A DNA stretch of 64,000 nucleotides from CAG-873 sp910578365 (GCA_951635545.1 OX620685.1:2170001-2234000), one strand, 5' to 3'; counted from the stretch's first letter, positions 16,525 to 26,030 are shown. Notes: generated by a model from the letters alone, not told the origin. Numbers and translations are program-made.

Positions 16525-17859
16525 CTAAATCCTGATTTCCAGCGGCTCCACATATAGCTGGGCATTCTGGAAGCGGACCACGCGTACCGACTCGCCCTCG
16601 TCGATGTAGCCGTTGGCGGCCACGGCATCGTAGATGTTGCCGTTCACCACTATCTTGCCGGCAGGACGCATCATGGTGGCTGTCACGGCCATGCTGCCAA
16701 CAAGTTCAGCAAGACTCATGTCCACGCCCACAAAGCCGTCGGACACTTTCAGTTCCGTCATAAGTTCGCTGCTGCGGCGTACCCAGCGCGGCCCGTGGCT
16801 CGAGGTGAGATACCATACAAGTCCGATGGCCATCAGCAGTCCGACAACAACTACCATGCACGATGTCAGAATCTGCGATGTGGTCACTCCGGCAATATTG
16901 TCGGTGTCGAGCAGGGCGGCGCACAAGGCAATGAATATTGACGCTATGCCGCTGACACCGCATACCCCGAAGCCCGGAATGATGAATATCTCGAGGGCAA
17001 TCAGCACCACGCCGGCTATGAACAGAATCACAATCCAGCCCGGCAGGGTGCCCAGTATGAGCATGGGCAGGAAGTACAGCACTGCTGCTACAAATGATAC
17101 AGCTCCGGCAAAACCGAGTCCGGCTGTGTGCATCTCCATGTATATGCCGCCGAGTATCAGCATCACCAGCAGTGCGCGTACGGCGGCATTGCTCAGAAAG
17201 CCTATCAGCGCGTCGGTTACGGTGGGCTCGAATGTACGAATCTCCGCATTTTTGAATCCAAGGGCATCAATGGCTGCCTGAAGCGATGGTTCGACCCCCT
17301 CGGCATAACCGGCTTCCACGGCCTCCTCGGCGGTGAAGGTCACCACGCTGTCGGGGCCTACCATGCGCACGGCAATCTCAGGGTCGCGGCGCCAGCTGCC
17401 GTCGGGATTCTTGCCGTGCAGTTCGGCTGTGGCGCGCAGAATCGAGCGGTTGTAGCTCTGATATTTGTCGGGCAGGGGCACACCGTCGGCACCTACCACT
17501 GTCACGGCACCCATGCTCGAGCCCGGGGCCATATACACGGTGTCGCAGGCCAGGGCAATCATGGCACCGGCCGAGGCCGCGTTATGGTCCACATAGGCCA
17601 TGGTAGGCATGGGCATAGCCACCAGCGACTTGCGTATGCGGTCGGCATCGTCGAGGGCGCCGCCGAATGTGTTCAGACGCACCACCAGCAGGTCGGCGCC
17701 CAGGTCGCGGGCTTCGTCGCAGGCGCGCGATGTGTGTTGCCATGCCGAGGCGTCGATTTCCGATTCAATGGGCAATATATAAACCAATTTGCGACCTGAA
17801 GCCGCAGTACTGAGGCCTATGCATAGAACGGCCAGCAGAAGTGTGATGATTTTATTCAT
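16525..17859 (-). CDS. NfeD-family membrane-bound ClpP-class serine protease (long form)
   Basis: This 444-residue protein is the long NfeD type. Residues 1-20 form a signal peptide. A periplasmic ClpP/crotonase-fold protease domain follows, with NTFGGALDDADRIR near residue 64 and HNAASAGAMIAL near residue 92, where the serine of ASAGA is the catalytic candidate. About four membrane helices lie between residues 225 and 345. A C-terminal OB-fold (NfeDC) domain occupies the last ~65 residues. In other bacteria such proteins sit with stomatin/SPFH or flotillin partners and cleave membrane proteins; no SPFH gene is beside this one. It overlaps the upstream flippase-like gene by 8 bases (same operon) and ends exactly where the convergent gene ends, so no terminator fits between them. 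Confidence 0.88.
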   Translation of the reverse strand: MNKIITLLLAVLCIGLSTAASGRKLVYILPIESEIDASAWQHTSRACDEARDLGADLLVVRLNTFGGALDDADRIRKSLVAMPMPTMAYVDHNAASAGAMIALACDTVYMAPGSSMGAVTVVGADGVPLPDKYQSYNRSILRATAELHGKNPDGSWRRDPEIAVRMVGPDSVVTFTAEEAVEAGYAEGVEPSLQAAIDALGFKNAEIRTFEPTVTDALIGFLSNAAVRALLVMLILGGIYMEMHTAGLGFAGAVSFVAAVLYFLPMLILGTLPGWIVILFIAGVVLIALEIFIIPGFGVCGVSGIASIFIALCAALLDTDNIAGVTTSQILTSCMVVVVGLLMAIGLVWYLTSSHGPRWVRRSSELMTELKVSDGFVGVDMSLAELVGSMAVTATMMRPAGKIVVNGNIYDAVAANGYIDEGESVRVVRFQNAQLYVEPLEIRI

Positions 17860-18886
17860 GGTTTTTATTTTTCTTTTTTCTGAAATACGAGGGCAGCATC
17901 AGTACTCCGGATATCAGATACACATAGTAGCTGAGCAGACGCCAGAACATTGCCAGCACCAGGGCCACGCCGGCCGAGCCTATAAGGTCGCCGTAGTAGG
18001 TGGTGAAAAGCCACTCGCTTACACCGCTGCCGCCGGGAGTAGGGCTAATCATAAGCAATACCCACACCACGAACTGACGCCCGAATACGAGCAGCCCCGA
18101 CGCGGCAGGCACAAAGCCCCAGAACAGGGCGTTCACTACCAGATAGCGCGAGAACCACGACACCACGGTGGCGCCGAACACGTTGAGCCACCAACGGGCC
18201 GAACACGAGCGTATCCATGCCGAGGTTTCCACTATGTTGTGGCCGGTGCGGGCCACGGAGGTACGCCAGCGTCGCAGTGGACGCAGGCTGAATAGTCGGT
18301 TGAGCAGCAGTTCGACTTTGTGCGGCCACAAGAGTATGCCGCAGAACAGTAGCACGGTATATGCCACGATACCGCTGTATACCAGCCAGAAAGCTATCTG
18401 CACCGAGTCGAGAAACAGGTCGTTGCCGCCGCTGCCGAACAGAGCGTCCGACGGTAACAGCACAAACAGAAGCGGGCAGAAGACTACAAAGAATAACTCG
18501 TCGAGCAGAAGGGTGGTGAGAGTGAGAGTGGTGGCCCGCCCCACGCTCACGCCCTCGCGGTTGAGGTAAAACACAGCCAGAGCGCTGCCGCCTACCGCCG
18601 AAGGCGTTATGGCAGAGGTAAAGGCGCACATGATGTCGACCCGGAAAGCCCTGCGCCACGACAGCTGCCCGTCGGTGATGGTGCGGAAACGCCACGACAG
18701 ACCGAAGTCGCGTCCGGCCATGAACACTACGGCTGCCACCAGGGCGGCTATGGCACGCCGGTCGAAAGTCAGGCTCTGCCATACCCGGGCATTGAAGTCG
18801 TCGTGAAACAGCCATGCCACCACGGCCAGACCTATAAGGACCGGCAGAATAATCCTCAGTGTCAGATTACCCTTCGGTGCAGCCAT
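17852..18886 (-). CDS. Lysylphosphatidylglycerol synthase TM region / flippase-like membrane protein
   Basis: This 344-residue polytopic protein of about eight helices belongs to the UPF0104/TIGR00374 family, the membrane part of MprF without its aminoacyl-transferase domain. The typical conserved block ITPSAVGGSALAVFYLNREG lies near residues 95-115, and ISPTPGGSGVSEW, a second family signature, lies near residue 285. Stand-alone members are proposed lipid or glycolipid flippases. Its position 3 bases after a TenI-like gene and 8 bases overlapping nfeD places it inside an envelope operon. The lipid moved is unknown. A poorly conserved, positively charged C-terminus ends the protein. Confidence 0.8.
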   Translation of the reverse strand: MAAPKGNLTLRIILPVLIGLAVVAWLFHDDFNARVWQSLTFDRRAIAALVAAVVFMAGRDFGLSWRFRTITDGQLSWRRAFRVDIMCAFTSAITPSAVGGSALAVFYLNREGVSVGRATTLTLTTLLLDELFFVVFCPLLFVLLPSDALFGSGGNDLFLDSVQIAFWLVYSGIVAYTVLLFCGILLWPHKVELLLNRLFSLRPLRRWRTSVARTGHNIVETSAWIRSCSARWWLNVFGATVVSWFSRYLVVNALFWGFVPAASGLLVFGRQFVVWVLLMISPTPGGSGVSEWLFTTYYGDLIGSAGVALVLAMFWRLLSYYVYLISGVLMLPSYFRKKKNKNHE

Positions 18887-18889
18887 AGG

Positions 18890-19471
18890 TCAGCCAATCT
18901 GAGCCATTAATTTCTCTGTGGCAGCCACAGGGTCGTCGGCCTTGTACATCGGTGCTCCGACAGCAACACCCGAAACTCCCAGGGCGAGCAGGGCGTCGAT
19001 GGCTGCGGCATATTCATCGCCTGCGGCCACAACCGGATAGGAGGGGTTGACCTGTCGCAGGTCGACCATAAACGCGGCAATGCGTTCGGCATCGAAGTCG
19101 TCGTTGAGCTGCACATAGTCAATATCGGCCTTGGCCATGGCCAGAGCAGTGCCTACATCGGCCACAGTCACGCCGATAACGGCTTCCGGGCCGAGTTCCT
19201 CGCGCAAAGCCACAGGGTTGAGAGCCTTGTCGCTCACATGCACGCCGTGCAGGCCCAGTTTGCGGGCAATATCGGGGTGGTTGTCGATAGTTAATATCAC
19301 ACCGGCCTCGCGGCACAGAGGTACAATCTGTTCGCCCAGTTCGAGCATATAAGCTTCGTCGGCGTCAGGCAGGTCGATGCGTATCCAGCGGCAGCCGCCT
19401 TCCACAGCCATCTGTACCAGTTCGGCTACGCTGTATCTGTCGTTTTCGTTTCGTATTATAATCTGTATCAT
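18890..19471 (-). CDS. TenI/ThiE-like TIM-barrel protein (thiamine phosphate synthase family, divergent)
   Basis: The 193-residue protein follows the ThiE/TenI barrel pattern: VILTIDNHPDIARKLGLHGVHVSD around residues 60-85, IGVTV near residue 100, DYVQLND near residue 117, and GVAVGAPMYKADDP near the C-terminus. Thiamine phosphate synthases normally read HLGQ plus a later TKK-type phosphate-binding stretch; neither is present here, and the usual GGI loop reads AAGDE. It is therefore closer to TenI or to an uncharacterised relative than to an active ThiE. No thi genes are nearby. It is 3 bases upstream of the flippase-like gene and 69 bases downstream of tamB, so it probably belongs to the same transcript. 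Substrate unknown. Confidence 0.65.
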   Translation of the reverse strand: MIQIIIRNENDRYSVAELVQMAVEGGCRWIRIDLPDADEAYMLELGEQIVPLCREAGVILTIDNHPDIARKLGLHGVHVSDKALNPVALREELGPEAVIGVTVADVGTALAMAKADIDYVQLNDDFDAERIAAFMVDLRQVNPSYPVVAAGDEYAAAIDALLALGVSGVAVGAPMYKADDPVAATEKLMAQIG

Positions 19472-19540
19472 TAGGGTTTTATTTGGTTTCGGGTGTTTTT
19501 TATGATAGTCGGATGGGTAGCTTGTATGACGCGTGCGCGG

Positions 19541-22500
19541 CTACGGAGTTGTGTGATGAGTAACAGTCGGAATGGAATCGGTGTTCATCACGGAGTCCGG
19601 TTCGGCGCTTTTTCTCTTACGTAGGAATTTAAAGAAGTCGTCGAAGTCTTTTCGGAACATAAGGCCCACCCCCTGAGTGGTGGCAGCGGTGCGCACATAA
19701 TAGTTCTGGTCGTTGTAGCGGTTGTAAGCCTTCAGTCGCCATGTGCCTTTTCGGTTGAGCAGGTATTCGATGTCGAAATCGCCAATAAACTGGTTTGTGT
19801 TCAACGATTTGTCGCGGTATCCGAAGTTGCCGTTGAACAGCAGGCGGTTGTTGAGCAGTCGGCTCGAAAGGGCCACGTCGACTTCCACGTCGCTGAAGTC
19901 GCCACGGTCGCTTCGCAGGTTGGGGGCTATGCTCCAGTGGTCGCTTAGTTTGCCCAGCATGGAGCTGAGTTGGCTCGATATGGTGCTGGAGGCCACGGCG
20001 AACACCTCACTGCCCTTGGTGGTCGACGCTACATAGTCCGGCGTGTAGAAGCGGTTGAGTGCCAGTAGATAAATAATCTGTCGGTTCATCATGTCCTCGG
20101 TGCTGACAATGGAGTGTACCTTGCGGTAAATGTCCTCGTTGAGGGTGGGGAATAGCAGGTCGAACTTTATGTCGGGCTGGCGCATGTCGCCCTTTACCAT
20201 AAGCAGCGCCTGTACAGGCACATTGGTGCGGTTGAGGTCCTTGTCCTGCAGGAACGATTCGTCGAGGTCGCTCAGGTTGGCGTTTACCTGATACACGGCA
20301 TTGATATCGAGCTGGGCGTTGTAGGGGTCGCCATGGAAGGCTATCGAACTGCCACGTCTGATGGAGAAGTCCTTGATGATTATGTCCTGGAGGGTAAAAT
20401 TATAGCTGCCGTCCTCGAGTGTATATACGCCGTACATGCGCAGGTCGTTATTGAGAGAGCCGTATGTGAGGCGCAGGTTGCCGGCTCCGTTGGCCTTGAT
20501 TTCGTCGCCGCCCACGGGGTCCATCACAATTGTCATGGCTGCGTCGGGAGTGATGTCGACCTGTATGTCCATATTGTAGGCCGATGATTCGTCCTGACTC
20601 TGCTGCTGTGCGAGTTCGCGTGCCAGACGGACCTCGCGTGGAATATCGTCGTTGCGATGTGGCTCTGTATCCGGGCCGTCCTTTTTACGGAAAGTTATAA
20701 AGGAGTACTCGTCGGCTATAAGCTGGTCGGAGAGAACAAAGGTAAAGTGTGAGCCCGGCGTTGTAGTCATGCTTACCTTGATGTTGACCACTCCGGGCCG
20801 GCCGCTGATGAATGCCGAGCCGTTGCCGTAGATGCGGCCATACCAGTCGGGGCTGATGCGAGAGTCGGTGTCGTAGCTCAGAAGGTCGCGGGCGTTGGTC
20901 ACGGCGAAGTCGAACACCGGTTCTTTGAAGAAAGTATGTTTGACAGTGCCGTTGAGAGTAGCAGTATGGCCTTCGATGTCGCGGACGGTAACATTTTTTA
21001 TGTCGATTATGCCCGGTCGCAGGTGGATGCTGTCGCTGGCGCTGTACCAAGTATTGGTAAAGTCGATTTTCACCTGCAGCGAGTCGGCGAAAATATCGCC
21101 TTCCATGTCGATATACTTGAAAGTGCCGAATAGCCGGGCGTGGCCGGAGGCATAGCCGTCGATGCTGCTGGCGAAAGCGCTCATAAAAGGTTGCATGAAG
21201 CCAACCCGCACACGGTCGGCGTCGAAAGTGATGTCAAGCGACTCTGTGGCGGGGAAAATGTCGCCGTATATGTGGCTGTGGCGTCCGTCGGGCTGCGTCA
21301 CATCGGCATCGAGGTAGAACGACTGCTTTTCGTTGTTGAACCGAGCCTGCACTTTGGCGTTGCCCAGTGTGCAGCGGTTATAGCTTATGTTCTCGACATA
21401 TAGGCTGTCGGTCTGTATGATAGGAGTTTTCGACAGCAGGGCGTTGCCGGTGATAACTCCGGAAGCGTGTCCGCCGATAAGGGCCTTGTCGATTTCGAGG
21501 GTTTCGAAAATCTCCAGCAACTCCACGTTGTCGAGGGCCACCCGCAGCGAGTCGGCCTCGGTCTTGCCTGCCACACCTTCGATAGCTATGGTCTGACGTG
21601 TGGTACTCAGCCTGAAATTGTCGACACTAACCGCTCCGGCGGCATATTTTACCTTGGCAGGGTTGATTTCCCACACTTCGTTGCCGAATGTAATGTCGCT
21701 TCGGTTAAAGTCCACGGCCACGCACAGCTGATTATCGTCGTTGCGTTCGAGCAGGGTCGAGAAGTCGATTTTGCCGTTGATTGGTATTTTGCGCTCAATC
21801 ATCCAGTCGAAGTGCGAGTCCACGCGGTTGTCGCTGCCGTCGAGGGTGAACACCAGCCCGAGAGGGCCTTTTTTCGTGGGCATCTTTGTGGTGCCGTATA
21901 CCAGCGAGTGAGAGTCGGCGCCGTTGAGCTGTGCCACCAGGGCCGTGCCTTCGATTATCTTATCGCCCTGCTGCAGGTATGGTGCATCGAGATTCAGGTC
22001 GGCATAGCCTATATCCGAATCCATGGTGCCGTTTATGTTCACGGGGTATATCACTTTGAGCGGCACGTTGAAGAAGTCGGTGAGGCTGCCGGTGTTGCTC
22101 AGGGTGAAGTCGTACGAGAATCGGTTCGACGATTCCTTGTAGGCCGGCGGTTCGGTAAGTACGGGGAATACACATGCCACCATGTCGCGAATCTGCGGCA
22201 CGAGAGTGCTGAATGTAATCCGGCCCAAGGCGTGGCCGTTGAGGATATCTGAAGTGAGGTTTATCTCGGCATAGTCGTGTCCGCGTTCAAGCGACAGCAG
22301 CAGATGTTCGAGTCCGGTCTGTTTGTCCGGTCCGGCGAACCGCAGGTTGTCCACGCCCAGCTGGCCTTGCAGATTGTCGATGCTGCTGCCTGAGGCCTCC
22401 AGCGAAATATTGGCCGCGAGCGAATAGCCGGGGTAATGTTCGGTGAGCCGCAGAGTGTTCAGGTCCAGACTGTCAATGTCGACAGTGGCAGTGAGCTGCT

Positions 22501-24058
22501 TATCCTCGGCTGCATAGTTGCAGTCGCCACCGAGCCGGAGCCGCACGGCAGGGTCGTCGACATTCAGCAGCGCCACCGCGTTGTCGCGGTCGACATCCAC
22601 ATAGGCCTCTATGCCGCTGTATTCGTAGCCGTTGAAGCCAAGGCGGTCGCACAGCAGTTCGGCGTGTCCGGTAAACTTGCGTCGGGCTATACGGCCGTTA
22701 GCCGATACTCCGGCCGAGAGCATGCCCAGCTTTTTGTTGCCGAGGAGCTGTCCAAGATTCACGTTTTCGGCATCGACATCGGCGTTGAAGTCAATGGTGG
22801 CAAACCGCCTGTCGCTGTGGTATTCGGCCCTTGCGTATACGGCGTCGGTGCCTGAGGTCAGAGAAGCGTCGACATTGGCGTTGTGGAGCGAGCCGGTGGC
22901 CCTGGCGCTGAGGCTGAAGTGTCCCAGGCGGCGCAGAATGTCGGGCACTTTGCCGCTGCGCGGAAGCAGCGGTGCGAGAACTTTGGCTATTTCGCCGCCG
23001 TTGCCGCTTATTTCAAGGTTCCTGAGGTCAAAGTCGGGCGAAATGCTGTCGCGCAGATTCGTAGCGTCGGCACTCAGCTCTATGTCGGCTACGCCGTGGC
23101 GGTCGCATAAATGCAGGCGTTCCAGACGCAACTCCGAAAGCGAAGCCTCGGCCAGCAAATTTATGTCGAGGTTCAGCGGCATACGGTCGAGAACCGGGCT
23201 GAACGCACGCAGGTCGGGCAGATACAGATTGCTGCCCCGGCAGATTTCAATGCGGGTAAGAGTGCTTTCGAGCACCTGCGGTATCTGCTCGAAACGGTCG
23301 AAATCCATGTGCAGCGGAGCAAAACTGATTTGCGACTGCGGCAGCTGTATGCGCAGGTCCGACAAGTCAATGCCGTTGCTGCGCACATCGGCGCGGGTCT
23401 TGAACCCGGTGAGTTCAAAGCCGCCGGCCTCGCGGAAGTCCAGACGGTCGATTTCAACCGTGTACTGCTCGTTGCTCAGCCTGGGTATATATGCGTTGAG
23501 GTTCAGAGCGGTCAGACTTATATGAGCCGGGTCGAAGCCGTCGCGTCTGGGCAGCGAGCGCACATCGTATCGCAGTCGGGCGTTGCGCAGAATAACCGTG
23601 TTGATTTTCAGGTCGAATCGGGTAGGGGATTTGCTTTTGTCCTTTCCCCGCAGTTTGTCGAGTATCCCTGCGATGCTCAGAGGCGAGTCGGGAGTAAGCT
23701 TGTATAGATCAATGTCGGCGCCGTCGACCAGAGCATAGTTCACCACAATTTTGCCGCTGGTAAGGAAGTGCCTCAGCTCGAAACCGGCGCTCACCTCGCT
23801 GATACCCAGAGCCCGTCTGCCATAGTCGTCGGTAGCCGACAGGCCGTACACCGAAATGCGGTTGAACGGGTGCAGCATCACACGGTCGATATTCACATCG
23901 GTATTGAGCAGCCCCGAAAGCTCCTCCGAAGCAATGCGGCACAACTGCTGCTGGGCCCAAGGAGTCGACAATGCCACGTACAGCCCCACCGGCAGCCCCA
24001 CGGCAATAAGCAACAGGGTCACCGCCATGAAGCGGAATATTTTCCAGGCACGAGTCAT
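19541..24058 (-). CDS. tamB: TamB-family translocation and assembly module protein
   Basis: This 1505-residue protein has an N-terminal membrane anchor (residues about 11-32), a long run of amphipathic beta-strands and repeated AsmA/TamB-like segments, and a C-terminal TamB (DUF490) domain of about 400 residues ending in a basic tail. The C-terminal domain includes the conserved segment around MMNRQIIYLLALNRF. TamB proteins span the periplasm as a beta-taco groove and are implicated in phospholipid transport to, and beta-barrel insertion in, the outer membrane. The length is normal for Bacteroidetes members. No TamA/BamA-type partner gene is adjacent. A promoter lies at 24069-24076, divergent from ilvE, and the gene is followed closely by the TenI-like, flippase-like and nfeD genes. 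Confidence 0.87.
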   Translation of the reverse strand: MTRAWKIFRFMAVTLLLIAVGLPVGLYVALSTPWAQQQLCRIASEELSGLLNTDVNIDRVMLHPFNRISVYGLSATDDYGRRALGISEVSAGFELRHFLTSGKIVVNYALVDGADIDLYKLTPDSPLSIAGILDKLRGKDKSKSPTRFDLKINTVILRNARLRYDVRSLPRRDGFDPAHISLTALNLNAYIPRLSNEQYTVEIDRLDFREAGGFELTGFKTRADVRSNGIDLSDLRIQLPQSQISFAPLHMDFDRFEQIPQVLESTLTRIEICRGSNLYLPDLRAFSPVLDRMPLNLDINLLAEASLSELRLERLHLCDRHGVADIELSADATNLRDSISPDFDLRNLEISGNGGEIAKVLAPLLPRSGKVPDILRRLGHFSLSARATGSLHNANVDASLTSGTDAVYARAEYHSDRRFATIDFNADVDAENVNLGQLLGNKKLGMLSAGVSANGRIARRKFTGHAELLCDRLGFNGYEYSGIEAYVDVDRDNAVALLNVDDPAVRLRLGGDCNYAAEDKQLTATVDIDSLDLNTLRLTEHYPGYSLAANISLEASGSSIDNLQGQLGVDNLRFAGPDKQTGLEHLLLSLERGHDYAEINLTSDILNGHALGRITFSTLVPQIRDMVACVFPVLTEPPAYKESSNRFSYDFTLSNTGSLTDFFNVPLKVIYPVNINGTMDSDIGYADLNLDAPYLQQGDKIIEGTALVAQLNGADSHSLVYGTTKMPTKKGPLGLVFTLDGSDNRVDSHFDWMIERKIPINGKIDFSTLLERNDDNQLCVAVDFNRSDITFGNEVWEINPAKVKYAAGAVSVDNFRLSTTRQTIAIEGVAGKTEADSLRVALDNVELLEIFETLEIDKALIGGHASGVITGNALLSKTPIIQTDSLYVENISYNRCTLGNAKVQARFNNEKQSFYLDADVTQPDGRHSHIYGDIFPATESLDITFDADRVRVGFMQPFMSAFASSIDGYASGHARLFGTFKYIDMEGDIFADSLQVKIDFTNTWYSASDSIHLRPGIIDIKNVTVRDIEGHTATLNGTVKHTFFKEPVFDFAVTNARDLLSYDTDSRISPDWYGRIYGNGSAFISGRPGVVNIKVSMTTTPGSHFTFVLSDQLIADEYSFITFRKKDGPDTEPHRNDDIPREVRLARELAQQQSQDESSAYNMDIQVDITPDAAMTIVMDPVGGDEIKANGAGNLRLTYGSLNNDLRMYGVYTLEDGSYNFTLQDIIIKDFSIRRGSSIAFHGDPYNAQLDINAVYQVNANLSDLDESFLQDKDLNRTNVPVQALLMVKGDMRQPDIKFDLLFPTLNEDIYRKVHSIVSTEDMMNRQIIYLLALNRFYTPDYVASTTKGSEVFAVASSTISSQLSSMLGKLSDHWSIAPNLRSDRGDFSDVEVDVALSSRLLNNRLLFNGNFGYRDKSLNTNQFIGDFDIEYLLNRKGTWRLKAYNRYNDQNYYVRTAATTQGVGLMFRKDFDDFFKFLRKRKSAEPDSVMNTDSIPTVTHHTTP

Positions 24059-24068
24059 AATTGTAATG

Positions 24069-24076
24069 CAAAGTTA
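24069..24076 (-). promoter_or_regulatory. -7 box for tamB
   Basis: The minus strand reads TAACTTTG, an exact TAnnTTTG, 10 bases before the ATG at 24058, which implies a very short 5' leader. No TTTG is seen at the usual upstream distance. Confidence 0.5.
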
Positions 24077-24171
24077 CAGAAATTTTTTTGGTCAGAGGTC
24101 CCTTTGGCGTCAAATCTTGTGCGGCTGATAAAAAAAATGGCCTTTGTTGTGGTACTTATCGAATAATTGAT

Positions 24172-24179
24172 TATATTTG
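24172..24179 (+). promoter_or_regulatory. -7 box and GC-rich leader of ilvE
   Basis: TATATTTG (24172-24179) matches TAnnTTTG; a TTGT at 24147-24150 lies 21 bases upstream as a partial -33 element. The leader to the ATG at 24261 is about 75 bases and GC-rich, with a short self-complementary GGGCGG/CCGCCC near 24206-24219. No leucine/isoleucine/valine codon run was seen, so classical attenuation is not supported. Confidence 0.5.
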
Positions 24180-24260
24180 CAGCCGCAAGCCGCAGGGGCC
24201 GCGCAGGGGCGGTCCGCCCGACATGCCATACTAACACTAATATCCAAAGTTGTCTAAGAC

Positions 24261-25289
24261 ATGACTAAGCAAACCGAAATTGACTGGAGCAACCTGCCTT
24301 TTGGCTATTATCCGGCTGACTACAATCTCCGCTGCTACTACCGCAACGGCAAATGGGGCGAAATCGAAGTTTCGTCGGAGGAAACCTTAAACATCCATAT
24401 CGCGGCCACAACACTGCATTATGGCCAGGAAATCTTTGAAGGCCTCAAGGCATTTCGTGGTGCCGACGGCAAAATCCGTATCTTCCGTCTGGAAGAAAAT
24501 GCCCGTCGTCTGCGTGAATCGGCCGAAGGCTTGCTCATGGAGCCTGTGCCCGAAGACCTCTTCCGCGAGATGTGTATCCGTGCCGTAAAGCTCAACGAAT
24601 ACCTCGTGCCCCCCTACGGCAGCGGTGCGTCGCTCTATATCCGTCCGCTCGAAATCGGCCTTACTCCCCGTATCGGTGTGAAGACATCCGACGAATACCT
24701 GTTTATGGTTATGGTTACCCCCGTAGGCCCGTACTTCAAGACCGGTTTCGGTTGCACCGATATCTGCATCACCCGTCAGTTCGACCGTGTGGCTCCGCGC
24801 GGCACAGGCCGCTTCAAATGCGGCGGCAACTATGCAGCTGCCCTCAAGGCAAGTGAAATGGCCCACGACAAGGGTTACTCGGCTGTTCTATTCCTCGACC
24901 CCATGGAAAAGAAATATCTCGATGAGTGCGGCCCGGCCAACTTCTTCGCTGTAAAAGACGGCAAATACATCACCCCAAAGAGCGACTCGATTCTCCAGAG
25001 CATCACCAATATGAGCCTTCAGGCGCTGGCAAAAGACATGGGGCTGGAAGTGGAATGCCGCCATATTACCGTGGACGAACTCGAAGAATGTACCGAAGCT
25101 GCAGCCATAGGCACCGCCGCAGTGGCTTCGCCAATCGGTGAAATCGACGATCTCGACACCGGCAAAAAATACATTATTGCCAAAGACCGCAAGCCCGGAC
25201 CTGTCACCACTGCTCTGTACAACAAACTCAACGATATCCGCTACGGTGTAGAACCCGACACTTACGGCTGGAACACAATTGTTGAATAA
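24261..25289 (+). CDS. ilvE: Branched-chain amino acid aminotransferase
   Basis: This 342-residue fold-type IV PLP enzyme matches branched-chain aminotransferases in length and motifs. TLHYGQEIFEGLKAF at residues 51-65 is the substrate-loop signature, GTGRFKCGGNYA at 181-192 holds the PLP lysine K186, and GTAAVASPIG near residue 290 binds the cofactor phosphate. It transfers the amino group between glutamate and the keto acids of leucine, isoleucine and valine in the cytosol. The stop codon shares one base with the start of the next gene (TAATG), so the pair is translationally coupled. It is divergent from tamB. Confidence 0.93.
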   Translation: MTKQTEIDWSNLPFGYYPADYNLRCYYRNGKWGEIEVSSEETLNIHIAATTLHYGQEIFEGLKAFRGADGKIRIFRLEENARRLRESAEGLLMEPVPEDLFREMCIRAVKLNEYLVPPYGSGASLYIRPLEIGLTPRIGVKTSDEYLFMVMVTPVGPYFKTGFGCTDICITRQFDRVAPRGTGRFKCGGNYAAALKASEMAHDKGYSAVLFLDPMEKKYLDECGPANFFAVKDGKYITPKSDSILQSITNMSLQALAKDMGLEVECRHITVDELEECTEAAAIGTAAVASPIGEIDDLDTGKKYIIAKDRKPGPVTTALYNKLNDIRYGVEPDTYGWNTIVE

Positions 25290-25828
25290 TGATATATCAA
25301 CAGATTATCGACAAATACTATCCACAAGGATCTCGCCTCCGCGAGGTCCTTGTGTCGCATAGCAGGCAAGTGGCCGACCTTGCCCTCGATATAGTACGGC
25401 GCAGGCAGCTGCCTCTCGACCCTGTAATGGTGGAAGACGCCGCCATGCTACACGACATAGGCATACTCCGAACCGATGCTCCCGGCATTGAATGTCGTGG
25501 TACCGAACCATACATACGCCACGGACTGTTAGGCGCCGAACTGCTGCGGGCCGAAGGTGCTCCCGACGAAATTGTGCGCGTGGCCACCACACACACCGGC
25601 ACCGGACTTACCGCCGATGACATTGCCCGCCGAGAACTGCCACTGCCGCCGGGCGACTACATGCCGGCGTCGCTGCTCGAGCGACTGGTGTGCTATGCCG
25701 ACAAATTCTTCTCCAAATCGCGTGGCAAACAGCGCAAGACTCTTGAACAGGTCCGAGCCACCATGGGGCGCCTCGGACCCGAAACTCTTGAGCGTTTCGA
25801 GCAACTTCATCGCGAATTCGGCGACTGA
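25289..25828 (+). CDS. HD-domain phosphohydrolase of unknown substrate
   Basis: This 179-residue single-domain HD protein has H24 in VSHSRQVADLAL, the HD pair at H55-D56 (AMLHDIGI), H78 in YIRHGLLGAELL and a further histidine in ATTHTG, followed by an aspartate in CYADKFF. That is the metal-ligand set of the HDIG class, related to YqeK-like and other small phosphohydrolases. Nucleotides or cyclic nucleotides are usual substrates for the family, but nothing here identifies one. Its ATG overlaps the ilvE stop by one base, so it is the second gene of that operon. It is cytosolic, with no signal or membrane segment. Confidence 0.8.
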   Translation: MIYQQIIDKYYPQGSRLREVLVSHSRQVADLALDIVRRRQLPLDPVMVEDAAMLHDIGILRTDAPGIECRGTEPYIRHGLLGAELLRAEGAPDEIVRVATTHTGTGLTADDIARRELPLPPGDYMPASLLERLVCYADKFFSKSRGKQRKTLEQVRATMGRLGPETLERFEQLHREFGD

Positions 25829-25868
25829 AACCGATACAAAGTCTGTAAATTTTGTTATTTATAAATAT

Positions 25869-25911
25869 TGCGCAGATTGGTTGCGCAGCCTATGCCGAAC
25901 TTTGCGGCATA
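25869..25911 (+). promoter_or_regulatory. Leader with direct repeat and small hairpin
   Basis: Two TTGCGCAG direct repeats (25869-25876 and 25880-25887, each containing palindromic TGCGCA) are followed by a hairpin, TATGCCG (25891-25897) with CGGCATA (25905-25911). They lie between the HD gene and the broken gene starting at 25938. No T tract follows the hairpin, so it is not a standard plus-strand terminator. Function unknown. Confidence 0.35.
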
Positions 25912-25937
25912 AAAAATAACACACACATTTACAGATT

Positions 25938-26030
25938 ATGAAGAAGGACATGATATTTTTTGCGACTGATGGCCGGGGCCTGACCTCGACATCGGCCAAC
26001 CATATCGCCAATATGGCCAAAGAAAAGGTG
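25938..26030 (+). pseudogene. 5' fragment (31 codons) of a gene split by an IS3-type element
   Basis: An ATG at 25938 begins a frame whose first 31 codons (MKKDMIFFATDGRGLTSTSA and on to ...AKEKV) end at the left edge of the IS3-type element. Beyond 26030 the frame runs 15 codons into the element and stops. Joining codon 31 (GTG, 26028-26030) to 27689, with one copy of the GTG target duplication removed, restores a single open frame of 295 codons continuing in the 3' fragment that ends at 28483. I do not recognise the family. The N-terminus has no signal peptide. Confidence 0.75.

Noticed and set aside
24180..24260. Classical leader-peptide attenuator upstream of ilvE
   Set aside because: The leader has a small GC-rich self-complementary stretch but no run of Leu, Ile or Val codons and no terminator with a U-tract.
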